Source: Pseudomonas sp. RSB 5.4
Lineage (GTDB): Bacteria > Pseudomonadota > Gammaproteobacteria > Pseudomonadales > Pseudomonadaceae
Direction: 5' to 3'
Length of the DNA stretch: 64,000 bases
NCBI RefSeq assembly: GCF_037126175.1
Contig: NZ_CP146986.1
Location: 2,322,501 to 2,386,500, forward strand
Positions within the stretch are counted from its first letter, which is position 1, and every line of letters begins with the position of its first letter. Shown piece after piece: positions 8,132 through 16,976 of this stretch. The notes beneath the pieces were generated by a model, which was given only the letters and a program-made list of their open reading frames with translations, searched no databases and was not told the DNA's origin. Made by a program: the position numbers and the translations under genes.

Positions 8132-8808
8132 AACTGCAGACATTTATTGAGCGTATGGCGACTTACGACCTGCAGACGGACAGTTCGAAGATCGTGGAAG
8201 ATCTGCGTCAACTGGCGACTAACCGCACGTTGTTGAGCGAATACCTCTACACCACGATTCAACAGGACGGTTTCAGTACCAAAAACAGGCTTTACGGGGC
8301 CTATGCATTTGTCCTGCACTCCAACGATCTGTTTACCGTTCGCCTGGGTTTCTGGTCGCCGGTCACGTCACGGGATGAAAGGGAAACCTTTATCTACGAC
8401 CTCAACCACAGCCATGACTTCGAACTCTATTGCGTGGGTTACAGCGGTGACGGCTACACCACCGTTTCGCGAAAGATTCTGGATCAGGCGCCGTTGCAGG
8501 CTGGCAGAAGGCCCGAGTTCGGCGAAGAACGAATCCTTAAACTTATTCCGGGTGAGGTGCTGCACATGCTTCCATTAAAGGAAGTACACAAACAGCTACC
8601 CCCTGAAACGATGTCCGCCTCGCTGAGTTTGCTTATTCATCCTCCGCAGGCAGCCAAAACCGAAGAAGCCTGGTGCTTCGACGACAATCTGGTGCCGACT
8701 TATCCCGGCATCGCCCGCCAGGAGACAGCGCTCTATGACAGCCTGCTGTCCCGGCTACAACGTGAGCAGACTTCACTGCTCACTCAATCAGAAAGGAAAT
8801 CTGTATGA
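8128..8808 (+). CDS. uncharacterised cupin-like protein of the peptide operon (B)
   Basis: A 226-residue soluble protein, coupled by ATGA overlaps to the gene before it and to peptide 2 after it. A cupin-like core is visible. NHSHDFELYCVGYSGDG (about residues 92-108) offers an H-x-H-x2-E metal triad followed by a Gly turn, and PGEVLHMLPLKEVHKQLPP (about 140-158) offers the later His positions of a second cupin motif. Such folds include Fe-dependent dioxygenases and epimerases, so an oxidative change to a peptide is possible but unproven. N- and C-terminal parts are helical. No named family was recognised. Confidence 0.7.
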   Translation: MKLQTFIERMATYDLQTDSSKIVEDLRQLATNRTLLSEYLYTTIQQDGFSTKNRLYGAYAFVLHSNDLFTVRLGFWSPVTSRDERETFIYDLNHSHDFELYCVGYSGDGYTTVSRKILDQAPLQAGRRPEFGEERILKLIPGEVLHMLPLKEVHKQLPPETMSASLSLLIHPPQAAKTEEAWCFDDNLVPTYPGIARQETALYDSLLSRLQREQTSLLTQSERKSV

Positions 8809-8981
8809 ACAAGCAACTCGATAACTGGAACCACACCCCACTGCTGCACGCCGGCGCCAACGTCATCAACACACCGGTTGCAACCGCTGCGGCATCGCCA
8901 TGTGCAGGCATCATTCCACGGTACAACGTGGGCAACATTCACGAAATCAAGCAGTTCTGGAACATGCCGCAATCCGCTTGA
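8805..8981 (+). CDS. small peptide, second of two paralogues (unknown; RiPP precursor-like)
   Basis: A 58-residue peptide. Its ATG (8805) overlaps the stop of gene B and has GAAAGGAAA just upstream, so it is real and translationally coupled. It shares with peptide 1 W8, TPLL at 11-14, A16, VIN at 20-22, P24, C33, G35 and YNVGNIHEIK (residues 40-49). The middle is alanine/proline-rich and the tail (KQFWNMPQSA) differs. Two copies of such a short protein at opposite ends of one operon, with the same conserved positions, indicates selection on both. Function unknown. Confidence 0.72.
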   Translation: MNKQLDNWNHTPLLHAGANVINTPVATAAASPCAGIIPRYNVGNIHEIKQFWNMPQSA

Positions 8982-9040
8982 TTCTTGCTGGCCCGGCGCA
9001 CTATGAGGGTCAAGAAGTAGTGCGTCGGCCGGCCTGACGC

Positions 9041-9138
9041 CATCGCGAGCAGGCTCACTCCTACAGTGGATCTGTGTCGAACACCAATGCTGTGTTCACT
9101 GCAGATCCTCTGTGGGAGCGGGCTTGCTCGCGAAAGCG
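9041..9138. repeat. REP pair
   Basis: Two inverted REP units: CATCGCGAGCAGGCTCACTC with CTACAG (9041-9066) and CTGTGGGAGCGGGCTTGCTC with GCGAAAGCG (9110-9138). The pair lies between the peptide operon and the convergent carboxypeptidase gene and may act as a transcript-end structure for both. Confidence 0.75.
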
Positions 9139-9154
9139 TCAGTTGCAGCACCAG

Positions 9155-10390
9155 TCAGCGCTTGGCCAGCTCCATGATCATCCGCGACAACAGATAAATC
9201 CGTGGCGCCACGCTCGCCACTTCGGCGTATTCCTCCGGCGTATGAATATTGCCGCCGACTATCCCGAAACCATCCAGCGTCGGCGTGCCCACGCCGGCTG
9301 ACAGGCTGGCATCCGCCGCCCCACCACTGCCTTCCTCGGTCAACTTGCGGCCGATCTCGCCGTAAATCCCCTGGGCCATGGCCATCAAGCGATCCGACTC
9401 CGCCGTCTGCGGCATCGGTGGCAACCCGCGTTTGAGGCTGGTGGTCACTTCAGTTTCCGGGATCAGCTTGTCCTGCGACACCCGCGCCAGGTCTTTCTCG
9501 ATCCGGTCGAATTCTTCCGGCACGGCTGCGCGCACGTCAGCCTTGGCGGTCGCATGATCCGGGATCACGTTGGTGCGTTCACCGGCCTGGAGCACAGTGA
9601 AGTTGATCGTGGTTTTCTTCGCCTCGTCGCCGAGTTTGCCCAACTGCAGAATCTGGTGCGCCGCTTCCATCGCCGCGTTACGCCCCAGTTCCGGTGCGAC
9701 CCCGGCATGCGCCGCTTTGCCCTTGACCTCGACCAGCGCCGTCGCGCTGCCCTTGCGCCACACCACCAGACCATCGGCCGGCCGCCCCGGTTCGAGGTTG
9801 AGGGTTACGTCATGCGCCTTGGCGGTTTTCTTGATCAGGTCGGTGGCGACGTCCGAACCGGTTTCTTCGCTGGCATCGAGCAGGAAGGTGATTTGCGCGT
9901 AGTCCTTGAAGTCGAGATTCTTCAGAATCTTCAACGCGTAGATCCCGGCGACGATGCCGCCCTTGTCGTCCATCACCCCCGGCCCGTAGGCACGCCCGTC
10001 CTTGATGCGGAACGGCCGCTCGGCGGCGGAACCTTCCTTGAACACCGTGTCCATGTGCGCCATCAGGAGGATTTTCGCTTTGCCGGTGCCTTTGAAGGTG
10101 GCCAGCACGTGATTGGATTTTTCCGGGGCATTGGGCACCAGCTCGATGGTGGCGCCGAGTTTTTGCAACTCCTCGATGGCGATCTCGCTGACTTGCTTGA
10201 GCCCAGGCTCATAACCGGAACCGGAGTCGATGTTGACCAGCCGTTCCAGCAGTTTCAGGGCTTCGGGTTGATACTGTTCGGCGTCGGCCAGCACTTGTTT
10301 GTGCGGTTCGGCGAAGGCGCCGGCAGCACTGAAGGCGAGGGACAGGCCGAGGCTGGCGGCCAGCAGGGAGCGGGGGAATGCGAACGTCAT
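9155..10390 (-). CDS. carboxypeptidase G2-like M20 metallopeptidase, exported
   Basis: A 411-residue M20 family enzyme with a signal peptide (MTFAFPRSLLAASL to about AFA, residue 27). Di-zinc site residues are visible in MAHMDTVF, GVMDDKGG, DASEETGSD (catalytic Glu pair) and NLEPGRP, plus a dimerisation insert and a late GGNIHTPEEY His. Carboxypeptidase G2 of Pseudomonas removes C-terminal glutamate from folates and other N-acyl glutamates in the periplasm. Length and motif order match that enzyme closely. It stands alone, convergent with the peptide operon. Exact substrate range is inferred. Confidence 0.85.
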   Translation of the reverse strand: MTFAFPRSLLAASLGLSLAFSAAGAFAEPHKQVLADAEQYQPEALKLLERLVNIDSGSGYEPGLKQVSEIAIEELQKLGATIELVPNAPEKSNHVLATFKGTGKAKILLMAHMDTVFKEGSAAERPFRIKDGRAYGPGVMDDKGGIVAGIYALKILKNLDFKDYAQITFLLDASEETGSDVATDLIKKTAKAHDVTLNLEPGRPADGLVVWRKGSATALVEVKGKAAHAGVAPELGRNAAMEAAHQILQLGKLGDEAKKTTINFTVLQAGERTNVIPDHATAKADVRAAVPEEFDRIEKDLARVSQDKLIPETEVTTSLKRGLPPMPQTAESDRLMAMAQGIYGEIGRKLTEEGSGGAADASLSAGVGTPTLDGFGIVGGNIHTPEEYAEVASVAPRIYLLSRMIMELAKR

Positions 10391-10496
10391 GAATCGATCC
10401 TTGTTTCGCGTCGGGGGGACTCAAACCGTACCTGACATCGACGCAAGGCTCTATACCGGATGCGACATCTCTGCGGCCGACACCGAACACTTGTAG

Positions 10497-10582
10497 GCCT
10501 TCGCCTGCTCGCGACAGCGGAGTGTCAGCCGACATCAATGCCGCTGACAGAACGCCTTCGCGAGCAAGCCCGCTCCCACAGG
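10497..10582. repeat. REP pair
   Basis: Two inverted copies, TTCGCCTGCTCGCGACAGCG (from about 10500) and CGCCTTCGCGAGCAAGCCCG followed by CTCCCACAG (10554-10582), lie between the carboxypeptidase start and the diguanylate cyclase stop. Confidence 0.65.
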
Positions 10583-10598
10583 GGACGGCGGTGATAGA

Positions 10599-11672
10599 TC
10601 AGACCGAATCGAGCACTTCCTGCTTCGGCAGATCGTCACTGTTGCAGATCACCCGATTGCGCCCGGTCGCCTTGGCCTCGTACAGCGCCTGATCGGCCTC
10701 ATTGAGCCAACGGGTCGCGTCGCCATGCGCCGGATCGTACGCCGCCAGACCAATGCTCAGACTGACCTTGAGCGCCGGGTTCTGCTCGTAACCCAGGGTG
10801 GCGAAACGCTCGCGCAAGGCTTCCATGGCCTGCGCGGCATTGAACAACGGCAGGTCGGGCAGGATCACGCAGAACTCGTCGCCGCCATAGCGCCCGGCGA
10901 CATCCGCCGCACGCAGGTTCTGTTTGAGCATTTTGCTCAACTGGCGCAACACGATGTCACCTGCGACGTGGCCATAGGTGTCGTTGATCGCCTTGAAATG
11001 GTCGATGTCGATCAACGCAATCGCCGCGCCTTGCTTCTGTCGGCGGCAACGCTGAAATTCGACTTCCAGTTGATCCTTCCAGGCGCCGTGATTGAGCAGT
11101 CCGGTTAGGCTGTCAGTGCGACTCAAAGCCAGCAGCTCACGCTTGTGCAGGCCCAACGTGGAGGCCTGGCGAAAGCAGATCCAGCCCAGCGCCAACGGGT
11201 ACAGCATCAGCAACGGCAGGCACGCATACAGCTGCAAGGGTGAGGTTTGCGGGATAAACGCCGGGGCGAAAACCACCAGGCCGACGCCGATCCCGAGGAT
11301 CTGCGCCGCCAGGCCCGCCGCGAGAAAACGCAAACCGCCGATGGCGACATTATTCATCGCCATCATCGAAACGGTGGTGGCGCTGGGCAGCGGATTGAAC
11401 TGCATGGCGGCGACCCAGAAGCCGCCCATAAAGGCGTCAACCAACAGATTGCGGTGTTCCGCATGGTAAGGAACGCTGGCACGACGGGCCCATTGAAACG
11501 CCAGGTGCGGCCAGAGCAGGCCATTGAACAGCATCAACGCCCAGACCCACAGCGGCGGGTCGAGCGGGTACATCGCCGCGCTCACGCACAACAGCCCCAG
11601 CACCAGCCCGAGGGTTCGCGATGTATAAAGCCTCCTGGCCAATGAAAGTCCCTTTCCCCCCTTGTTTCGCAT
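10599..11672 (-). CDS. MASE2-GGDEF diguanylate cyclase
   Basis: About 357 residues. The N-terminal half is a membrane sensor of the MASE2 type (LARRLYTSRTLGLVLGLL, then several helices), as in E. coli AdrA/DgcC. The C-terminal half is a GGDEF domain starting at RTDSLTGLLNHGAW. The active site is intact (RYGGDEF), and an I-site RAAD sits five residues before it, so the enzyme should make cyclic di-GMP with product inhibition. A GTG at 11687 would add five residues; the ATG at 11672 with an upstream GAGG is preferred. It could influence exopolysaccharide output, but nothing in its position links it directly to the cluster at 42.8-61.8 kb. Confidence 0.9.
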   Translation of the reverse strand: MRNKGGKGLSLARRLYTSRTLGLVLGLLCVSAAMYPLDPPLWVWALMLFNGLLWPHLAFQWARRASVPYHAEHRNLLVDAFMGGFWVAAMQFNPLPSATTVSMMAMNNVAIGGLRFLAAGLAAQILGIGVGLVVFAPAFIPQTSPLQLYACLPLLMLYPLALGWICFRQASTLGLHKRELLALSRTDSLTGLLNHGAWKDQLEVEFQRCRRQKQGAAIALIDIDHFKAINDTYGHVAGDIVLRQLSKMLKQNLRAADVAGRYGGDEFCVILPDLPLFNAAQAMEALRERFATLGYEQNPALKVSLSIGLAAYDPAHGDATRWLNEADQALYEAKATGRNRVICNSDDLPKQEVLDSV

Positions 11673-11750
11673 AAGGGCCTCGAGCACTCAACGGAACCTG
11701 CGAACACCGTCAGACGGATGTGCTGGAAGTCTAACAGGCAGCCGTTAAAT

Positions 11751-11780
11751 AGCCATCGCCGGCCAGCCCGCTCCCACAAT
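11751..11780. repeat. single REP-like unit
   Basis: AGCCATCGCCGGCCAGCCCG followed by CTCCCACAAT, a lone REP-like half between two divergent genes. Confidence 0.45.
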
Positions 11781-11841
11781 GCAAATTTTTAGCTATACCT
11801 GAAAGGACGAAAACGGAAAAACGACTATAAGAAGGAGGCCC

Positions 11842-13293
11842 ATGCAGACCTACCGAGTGTTGATCATCGGCAGCGGATTTGGCGGCCAATGTGCGGCGGT
11901 CAACTTGCTCAAGGCCGGGATCGACGATTTTCGCCTGCTGGAACGTCGGGATTTCTTCGGCGGTACCTGGTGCCAGAATACCTACCCCGGCGCGGCGGTG
12001 GATGTGCCGTCGCCGCTCTACTCGTTGTCGTTTGCACCATTTCCCTGGACGCAGATGTTCGCAGCCCAAGCCGAATTGCATCGCTACACCGAACACGTCA
12101 TCGAGCGCTTCGGTCTGCGCGAACGCGTGGAGCTGCAAACCAACGTCGAACGCATCGAATGGGACGACGCCGAAAAGCGCTGGGCGGTGCACACCAGCCA
12201 AGGGATTTTCTACGCGCAGTTCGTGATCAACGCCTCCGGACCGTTGAGCCAACCGGTGATCCCACCCTTCCCTGGCCTGGATCGCTTTCAGGGCAAGACG
12301 TTTCATACAAACAATTGGGATCACAGCTACGACTACAAGGGTAAACGCGTGGCCATCGTCGGCAGCGGCGCCAGTGCCGCGCAGGTCATTCCGGCGATAG
12401 CCCTTGAGGTCGAGCAACTGCATGTGTTCCAGCGCACGCCACATTGGGTGCTGCCGCGCGCCGATCGCCGCTTCGGCCGTTTCCAGCGCTGGCTGCTGGG
12501 AGTGAAACCGGCCTACAAGCTGCTGCGCTGGCTGCTCTACTGGCAATTCGAGACCCGGGTCATCGCCTTCAAATACTCAAAACCGGCGATTCATTTGGTC
12601 CAGCGCCAGGCCCTGCGCTTTCTCAAGCAACAGGTGCCGAACCCGGTATTGCGCGCAAAACTCACCCCGGACTTCACCATCGGCTGCAAGCGCATCCTGC
12701 TTTCCAGCACCTATTATCCGGCGCTGACCCGGCCCAACGTCACACTGCACAGCCGCGAGCAAGGCATCGCCGCGCTCGACGAAACCGGCATCCTCACCCA
12801 GGACGGTCAACACATCGACGTCGACCTGATTGTCTGGTCCACCGGCTACGACGCCACCGACGGCGTGGTCTCCTATCCGGTGACCGGCAGGCACGGCGTG
12901 CAACTCAAGGATGTCTGGGCGCAGTACCCGCGCGCCTACCTGGGCACCAGCCTGCCGGACTTTCCCAATCTGTTTATCGTCACCGGGCCCAACACCGGCA
13001 TCGGGCATACCTCCGCGCTGTTCATCATCGAAGCGCAGATGAACTACATCCTCGACTGCATTCACACCCTGCAATCAAAAGGCCTGCACAGCATCGAAGT
13101 GCGCCCCGAGGCAGAACGTACCTACACTGCAATGATCCACCGTGAGATGGAACGCACGGTATGGAAGTCCGGTGGCTGTCACAGTTGGTATCAGAGCAAG
13201 AGCGGTCATGTGATCGCGATATTTCCGGGCTTCAGTTTCAGCTACTACCGGTTGACCCGGGCGCTGAAACCGGCTGACCACATTCTGTCCTGA
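11842..13293 (+). CDS. flavin monooxygenase with Baeyer-Villiger fingerprint
   Basis: A 483-residue FAD/NADPH monooxygenase. Two Rossmann motifs are visible: GSGFGG for FAD near residue 11 and GSGASA for NADPH near 174. Between them lies FQGKTFHTNNWD (about residues 150-161), an exact fit to the F-x-G-x3-H-x3-W fingerprint of type I Baeyer-Villiger monooxygenases, which turn ketones into esters or lactones. A strong RBS (GAAGGAGG) precedes the ATG. An alpha/beta hydrolase gene follows by 21 bases, the usual partner for opening the ester or lactone. The ketone substrate is unknown; some relatives act as N- or S-oxygenases. Confidence 0.85.
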   Translation: MQTYRVLIIGSGFGGQCAAVNLLKAGIDDFRLLERRDFFGGTWCQNTYPGAAVDVPSPLYSLSFAPFPWTQMFAAQAELHRYTEHVIERFGLRERVELQTNVERIEWDDAEKRWAVHTSQGIFYAQFVINASGPLSQPVIPPFPGLDRFQGKTFHTNNWDHSYDYKGKRVAIVGSGASAAQVIPAIALEVEQLHVFQRTPHWVLPRADRRFGRFQRWLLGVKPAYKLLRWLLYWQFETRVIAFKYSKPAIHLVQRQALRFLKQQVPNPVLRAKLTPDFTIGCKRILLSSTYYPALTRPNVTLHSREQGIAALDETGILTQDGQHIDVDLIVWSTGYDATDGVVSYPVTGRHGVQLKDVWAQYPRAYLGTSLPDFPNLFIVTGPNTGIGHTSALFIIEAQMNYILDCIHTLQSKGLHSIEVRPEAERTYTAMIHREMERTVWKSGGCHSWYQSKSGHVIAIFPGFSFSYYRLTRALKPADHILS

Positions 13294-13314
13294 ACACGTA
13301 AAAGGAAGACGTCG

Positions 13315-14241
13315 ATGCTTGTGCTGTTTGTCGCTCTCGCGGTTTTCGTGGCCTGGAGCTGGTTGAGTTACCCGGCGGTCGGGCATTGGTTGTATGACCT
13401 GAGCACGGCGCTCGAGGCCAAGTTGTACAAGTTGCACAAAATCGAGGTGCCAATTGCCGAAATGACGGTATCGACCTGGCAAGGTGGCCCCTATGAAGCG
13501 GCCAGCGCGATCCTGATGCTGCACGGCTACAGCGCCGAGAAAAATCTGTGGCTGCGCTTCGCCAGGCACTTTGTCCGCCAGTACCGGGTGATCATCCCGG
13601 ACCTCGCCGGCCACGGTGAAACCGGGTTCAAGGCCGGTGGCGGCTATGACATTCCGCTGCAGGCCAAGCGCATGATCCAGTTGCTCGACGTCTGCGGCGT
13701 GGAGAAGGTCCACGTGATCGGCAACTCGATGGGCGGCTACATCGCGGCGTGGCTGGCGGCGACCTACCCGGAGCGGATCGCCTCGGTGGCGCTGATCGAC
13801 CCGGCCGGCGTCACGGCGCCGGAAGCCAGCGACATGGAGCGCCATCTGGCTCGTGGGCATAACCCGTTCCTGATCAATTCGAGGGAAGAGTTCCGGCAGT
13901 TTTATGCCATGACCATGGCCTCGCCACCGTGGGTGCCCGGGCTGGTACTGGACGCCATCGCCCAACGTTACGAACGCCAGCGTGACGAGCTGGAAGAGAT
14001 CTTCCGCGACTTTCGCGCCAGCCCGCCGATGGAGCCGAAACTGGCCGAGATCAAATGCCCTGCGCTGCTGTTGTGGGGCCGCAAGGATCGCTTGATCGAC
14101 GTCAGCAGCGTGCCGGTGTGGAGCAAGGGCATCGCCAATTTGCGGGTCGAAGTGTGGGACGGCGTCGGGCACATGCCGATGGTCGAACAGCCGGGGAATA
14201 CTGCGCGGTTGTATCGGGAGTTTCTGGGCAATCAGCGATGA
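13315..14241 (+). CDS. alpha/beta hydrolase, membrane-anchored
   Basis: A 308-residue alpha/beta hydrolase with an N-terminal hydrophobic segment (MLVLFVALAVFVAWSWL) that may anchor it to the inner membrane. The oxyanion region is LMLHGYSAEKNLW and the nucleophile elbow is GNSMGGY (about residues 141-147). The acid is probably in GRKDRLID and the catalytic His in GVGHMPMVEQP. It is placed 21 bases after the Baeyer-Villiger monooxygenase gene, so it probably hydrolyses the ester product. Lipase or haloperoxidase-like activity are alternatives. Confidence 0.85.
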   Translation: MLVLFVALAVFVAWSWLSYPAVGHWLYDLSTALEAKLYKLHKIEVPIAEMTVSTWQGGPYEAASAILMLHGYSAEKNLWLRFARHFVRQYRVIIPDLAGHGETGFKAGGGYDIPLQAKRMIQLLDVCGVEKVHVIGNSMGGYIAAWLAATYPERIASVALIDPAGVTAPEASDMERHLARGHNPFLINSREEFRQFYAMTMASPPWVPGLVLDAIAQRYERQRDELEEIFRDFRASPPMEPKLAEIKCPALLLWGRKDRLIDVSSVPVWSKGIANLRVEVWDGVGHMPMVEQPGNTARLYREFLGNQR

Positions 14242-14256
14242 CAGCCACCGCAGTCC

Positions 14257-14391
14257 TTGCGGCGAGGGCGCTTGCTCCCGCTGGGGCGCGAAGCGGCCCT
14301 GATCCAGCGAAAGCGACTTGCCTGCCTCGACACGGCACCAATCTCAGGTCTGCTGCGCAGCCCAGCGGGAGCAAGCTCCCTCGCCACAAAA
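14257..14391. repeat. inverted REP pair of the GCGAAGCGGCC type
   Basis: Two opposite units: GCGAGGGCGCTTGCTCCCGC with TGGGGCGCGAAGCGGCCC at 14260-14300, and CTGCTGCGCAGCCCAGCGGG with AGCAAGCTCCCTCGCCAC at 14349-14391. It separates the hydrolase gene from glcD and may end the upstream transcript. Confidence 0.7.
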
Positions 14392-14425
14392 AACCGTCCC
14401 GGCGACAAAGATTCGGAAGGTCGGA

Positions 14426-15925
14426 ATGAACATTCTCTACGACGAACGCCTCGATGGCCCGCTACCGGAGGTGAACAAGGCTGAACTGCTGAAAACCCTG
14501 CAGCACGCCGTTCCGGACCTCGACATTCTCTGGCGCGAAGACGAACTCAAGCCGTACGAGTGCGACGGCCTCTCGGCCTACCGCACCACGCCAATGCTGG
14601 TGGCCCTGCCCCGGCGACTCGATCAGGTGCAGGCCCTGCTCAAGCTCTGTCATCAACACAACGTGCCGGTGGTTGCCCGTGGCGCCGGCACCGGGTTGTC
14701 GGGCGGCGCGCTGCCGCTGGAAAAAGGCCTGCTGCTGGTGATGGCGCGGTTCAACAACATCCTGCACATCGACCCGGCGGCCCGCACCGCACGGGTTCAA
14801 CCCGGGGTGCGCAATCTGGCGATCTCCCAGGCAGCCGCGCCGTTCGGCCTGTATTACGCGCCGGACCCGTCTTCGCAGATTGCCTGCTCGATCGGCGGCA
14901 ACGTCGCGGAAAACGCCGGTGGCGTGCATTGCCTCAAATACGGCCTGACCGTGCACAACCTGCTGAAAATCGAAGTGCTGACCATCGAAGGCGAACGCCT
15001 GACGCTGGGCAGCGACGCCCTCGATACGCCGGGTTTCGATTTGCTGGCGCTGTTCACCGGTTCCGAGGGATTGCTGGGGATCATCACCGAAGTGACGGTC
15101 AAACTGCTGCCCAGACCGCAGGTCGCCAAAGTGCTGCTGGCCAGTTTCGACTCGGTGGAAAAGGCTGGCCGCGCCGTGGCTGACATCATCGCCGCGGGGA
15201 TCATTCCCGGTGGCCTGGAGATGATGGACAACCTCGCCATCCGCGCCGCCGAAGACTTCATCCACGCCGGTTACCCGGTCGATGCCGAAGCCATCCTGTT
15301 GTGCGAACTCGATGGCGTCGAAGCCGATGTCCACGACGATTGCCTGCGGGTTCGCGAGGTCATGACCCGGGCCGGTGCCAGCGAAGTGCGTCAGGCCCGC
15401 GATGAAGCCGAGCGCGTGCGCTTCTGGGCCGGGCGCAAAAACGCCTTTCCGGCGATCGGTCGCTTGTCGCCGGACTACTACTGTATGGACGGCACCATCC
15501 CGCGCCGCGAGTTGCCCGGCGTGCTGCAAGGCATCGCCCGCCTTGGCGCCGAATACGGCTTGCGCGTGGCTAACGTGTTTCATGCCGGCGACGGCAATAT
15601 GCACCCGCTGATTCTGTTCGACGCCAACCAACCGGGCGAACTGCAACGCGCTGAAGCGCTGGGCGGGAAGATTCTCGAACTGTGCGTGCAGGTCGGCGGC
15701 AGCATCACCGGCGAACACGGGGTCGGCCGCGAGAAAATCAATCAGATGTGCGCGCAATTCAACAGCGCTGAACTGACGCTGTTCCACGCGGTAAAAGCCG
15801 CGTTCGACCCGCAAGGCCTGCTCAACCCCGGCAAAAACATCCCGACCCTGCATCGCTGCGCGGAATTCGGCGCGATGCACATTCATGCCGGGCACCTGCC
15901 ATTCCCCGAACTGGAGCGCTTCTGA
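14426..15925 (+). CDS. glcD: glycolate oxidase FAD-linked subunit GlcD
   Basis: A 499-residue protein, the same length as E. coli GlcD. It has a PCMH-type FAD-binding domain (VARGAGTGLSGGALP, then SIGGNVAENAGG) and an FAD-linked oxidase C-terminal domain (NVFHAGDGNMHP, TGEHGVGREK). It oxidises glycolate (or D-lactate) to glyoxylate with electrons passed to the membrane. The ATG at 14426 gives MNILYDERLDG, which matches family N-termini; the longer frame upstream runs through the REP pair and is rejected. It is followed by glcE and glcF with overlapping or nearly touching ends. Confidence 0.93.
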   Translation: MNILYDERLDGPLPEVNKAELLKTLQHAVPDLDILWREDELKPYECDGLSAYRTTPMLVALPRRLDQVQALLKLCHQHNVPVVARGAGTGLSGGALPLEKGLLLVMARFNNILHIDPAARTARVQPGVRNLAISQAAAPFGLYYAPDPSSQIACSIGGNVAENAGGVHCLKYGLTVHNLLKIEVLTIEGERLTLGSDALDTPGFDLLALFTGSEGLLGIITEVTVKLLPRPQVAKVLLASFDSVEKAGRAVADIIAAGIIPGGLEMMDNLAIRAAEDFIHAGYPVDAEAILLCELDGVEADVHDDCLRVREVMTRAGASEVRQARDEAERVRFWAGRKNAFPAIGRLSPDYYCMDGTIPRRELPGVLQGIARLGAEYGLRVANVFHAGDGNMHPLILFDANQPGELQRAEALGGKILELCVQVGGSITGEHGVGREKINQMCAQFNSAELTLFHAVKAAFDPQGLLNPGKNIPTLHRCAEFGAMHIHAGHLPFPELERF

Positions 15926-16974
15926 TGGCTGATTTCGACGCCAGCGGCGCGCTGCTCGATCAGGTCAATGAGGCCCGGGCCAACGCCACGCCGCTGAAAA
16001 TTCAGGGCGGCAACAGCAAAGCGTTTCTCGGCCGCGAAGTGGCCGGTGAAGTGCTCGACGTTCGCACGCATCGCGGCATCGTGCGCTATGAACCGACGGA
16101 GCTGGTGGTCAGCGTGCGCGCCGGTACGCCGTTACGCGAATTGCTGGCGGCGCTTGACGCGGCCGGGCAGATGTTGCCCTGTGAGCCGCCGGCCTTCGGC
16201 GACAGCGCCACGGTGGGCGGGATGATTGCCTGCGGTTTATCCGGGCCACGGCGGCCATGGTCAGGTTCGGTGCGCGATTTTGTTCTCGGCACTCGGGTCA
16301 TCACCGGGCTCGGCCAACACCTGCGTTTCGGTGGCGAGGTGATGAAAAACGTCGCCGGCTACGATATCTCGCGCCTGTTGACCGGCAGTTTCGGCTGCCT
16401 TGGCGTGCTCACCGAAGTGTCGCTGAAAGTCCTGCCGAAACCGCGTCAATGCCTGAGCATCCGCCTCGACCTCGATTGCGCCCGGGCGCTGGCGCGGCTT
16501 GCCGAATGGGGCCAGCAACCGTTGCCGATCAGCGGTGCCTGCCATGACGGGCAAAGCCTGTATCTGCGCCTTGAGGGTGGCGAAGGCTCGGTAACCGCTG
16601 CGCATCAACGCCTCGGCGGCGAACCGCTGGACTCGGCTTTCTGGCGCGACTTGAACGAACAACGCCTGGGCTTTTTCGACGAAGGCCTGCCGCTGTGGCG
16701 CCTGTCGCTGCCGAACAATCTCGGGCCGCAGGACTTGCCCGGCCAGCAGTTGATCGACTGGGCCGGTGCGCAACGCTGGCTGAAATCCGATCACGAACAC
16801 ATCCAGATCCTCGCCCAGGAACTCGGCGGGCACGCCACCTGCTTCACTCATGGCGCCAGCGACACACCGTTCCAGCCGCTGCCGCGCACGCTGATGCGTT
16901 ATCACCGGCAACTCAAGGCGCAACTCGACCCGCAAGGGCTGTTCAACCCCGGCCGGATGTACGCGGAGTTCTAG
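15925..16974 (+). CDS. glcE: glycolate oxidase subunit GlcE
   Basis: A 349-residue FAD-binding subunit. It shows a shortened PCMH domain (LKIQGGNSKAFLGR, GDSATVGGMIACGLSGP, MKNVAGYDISRLLTGSFG). It forms the glycolate oxidase complex with GlcD and the iron-sulfur protein GlcF. The start overlaps the glcD stop by one base (TGATG), and glcF begins two bases after its end. Confidence 0.93.
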   Translation: MADFDASGALLDQVNEARANATPLKIQGGNSKAFLGREVAGEVLDVRTHRGIVRYEPTELVVSVRAGTPLRELLAALDAAGQMLPCEPPAFGDSATVGGMIACGLSGPRRPWSGSVRDFVLGTRVITGLGQHLRFGGEVMKNVAGYDISRLLTGSFGCLGVLTEVSLKVLPKPRQCLSIRLDLDCARALARLAEWGQQPLPISGACHDGQSLYLRLEGGEGSVTAAHQRLGGEPLDSAFWRDLNEQRLGFFDEGLPLWRLSLPNNLGPQDLPGQQLIDWAGAQRWLKSDHEHIQILAQELGGHATCFTHGASDTPFQPLPRTLMRYHRQLKAQLDPQGLFNPGRMYAEF

Positions 16975-16976
16975 CC

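Noticed and set aside
14318-14425. Upstream extension of glcD
   Set aside because: The extra codons lie in a REP pair, and the ATG at 14426 gives exactly the family length of 499 residues.
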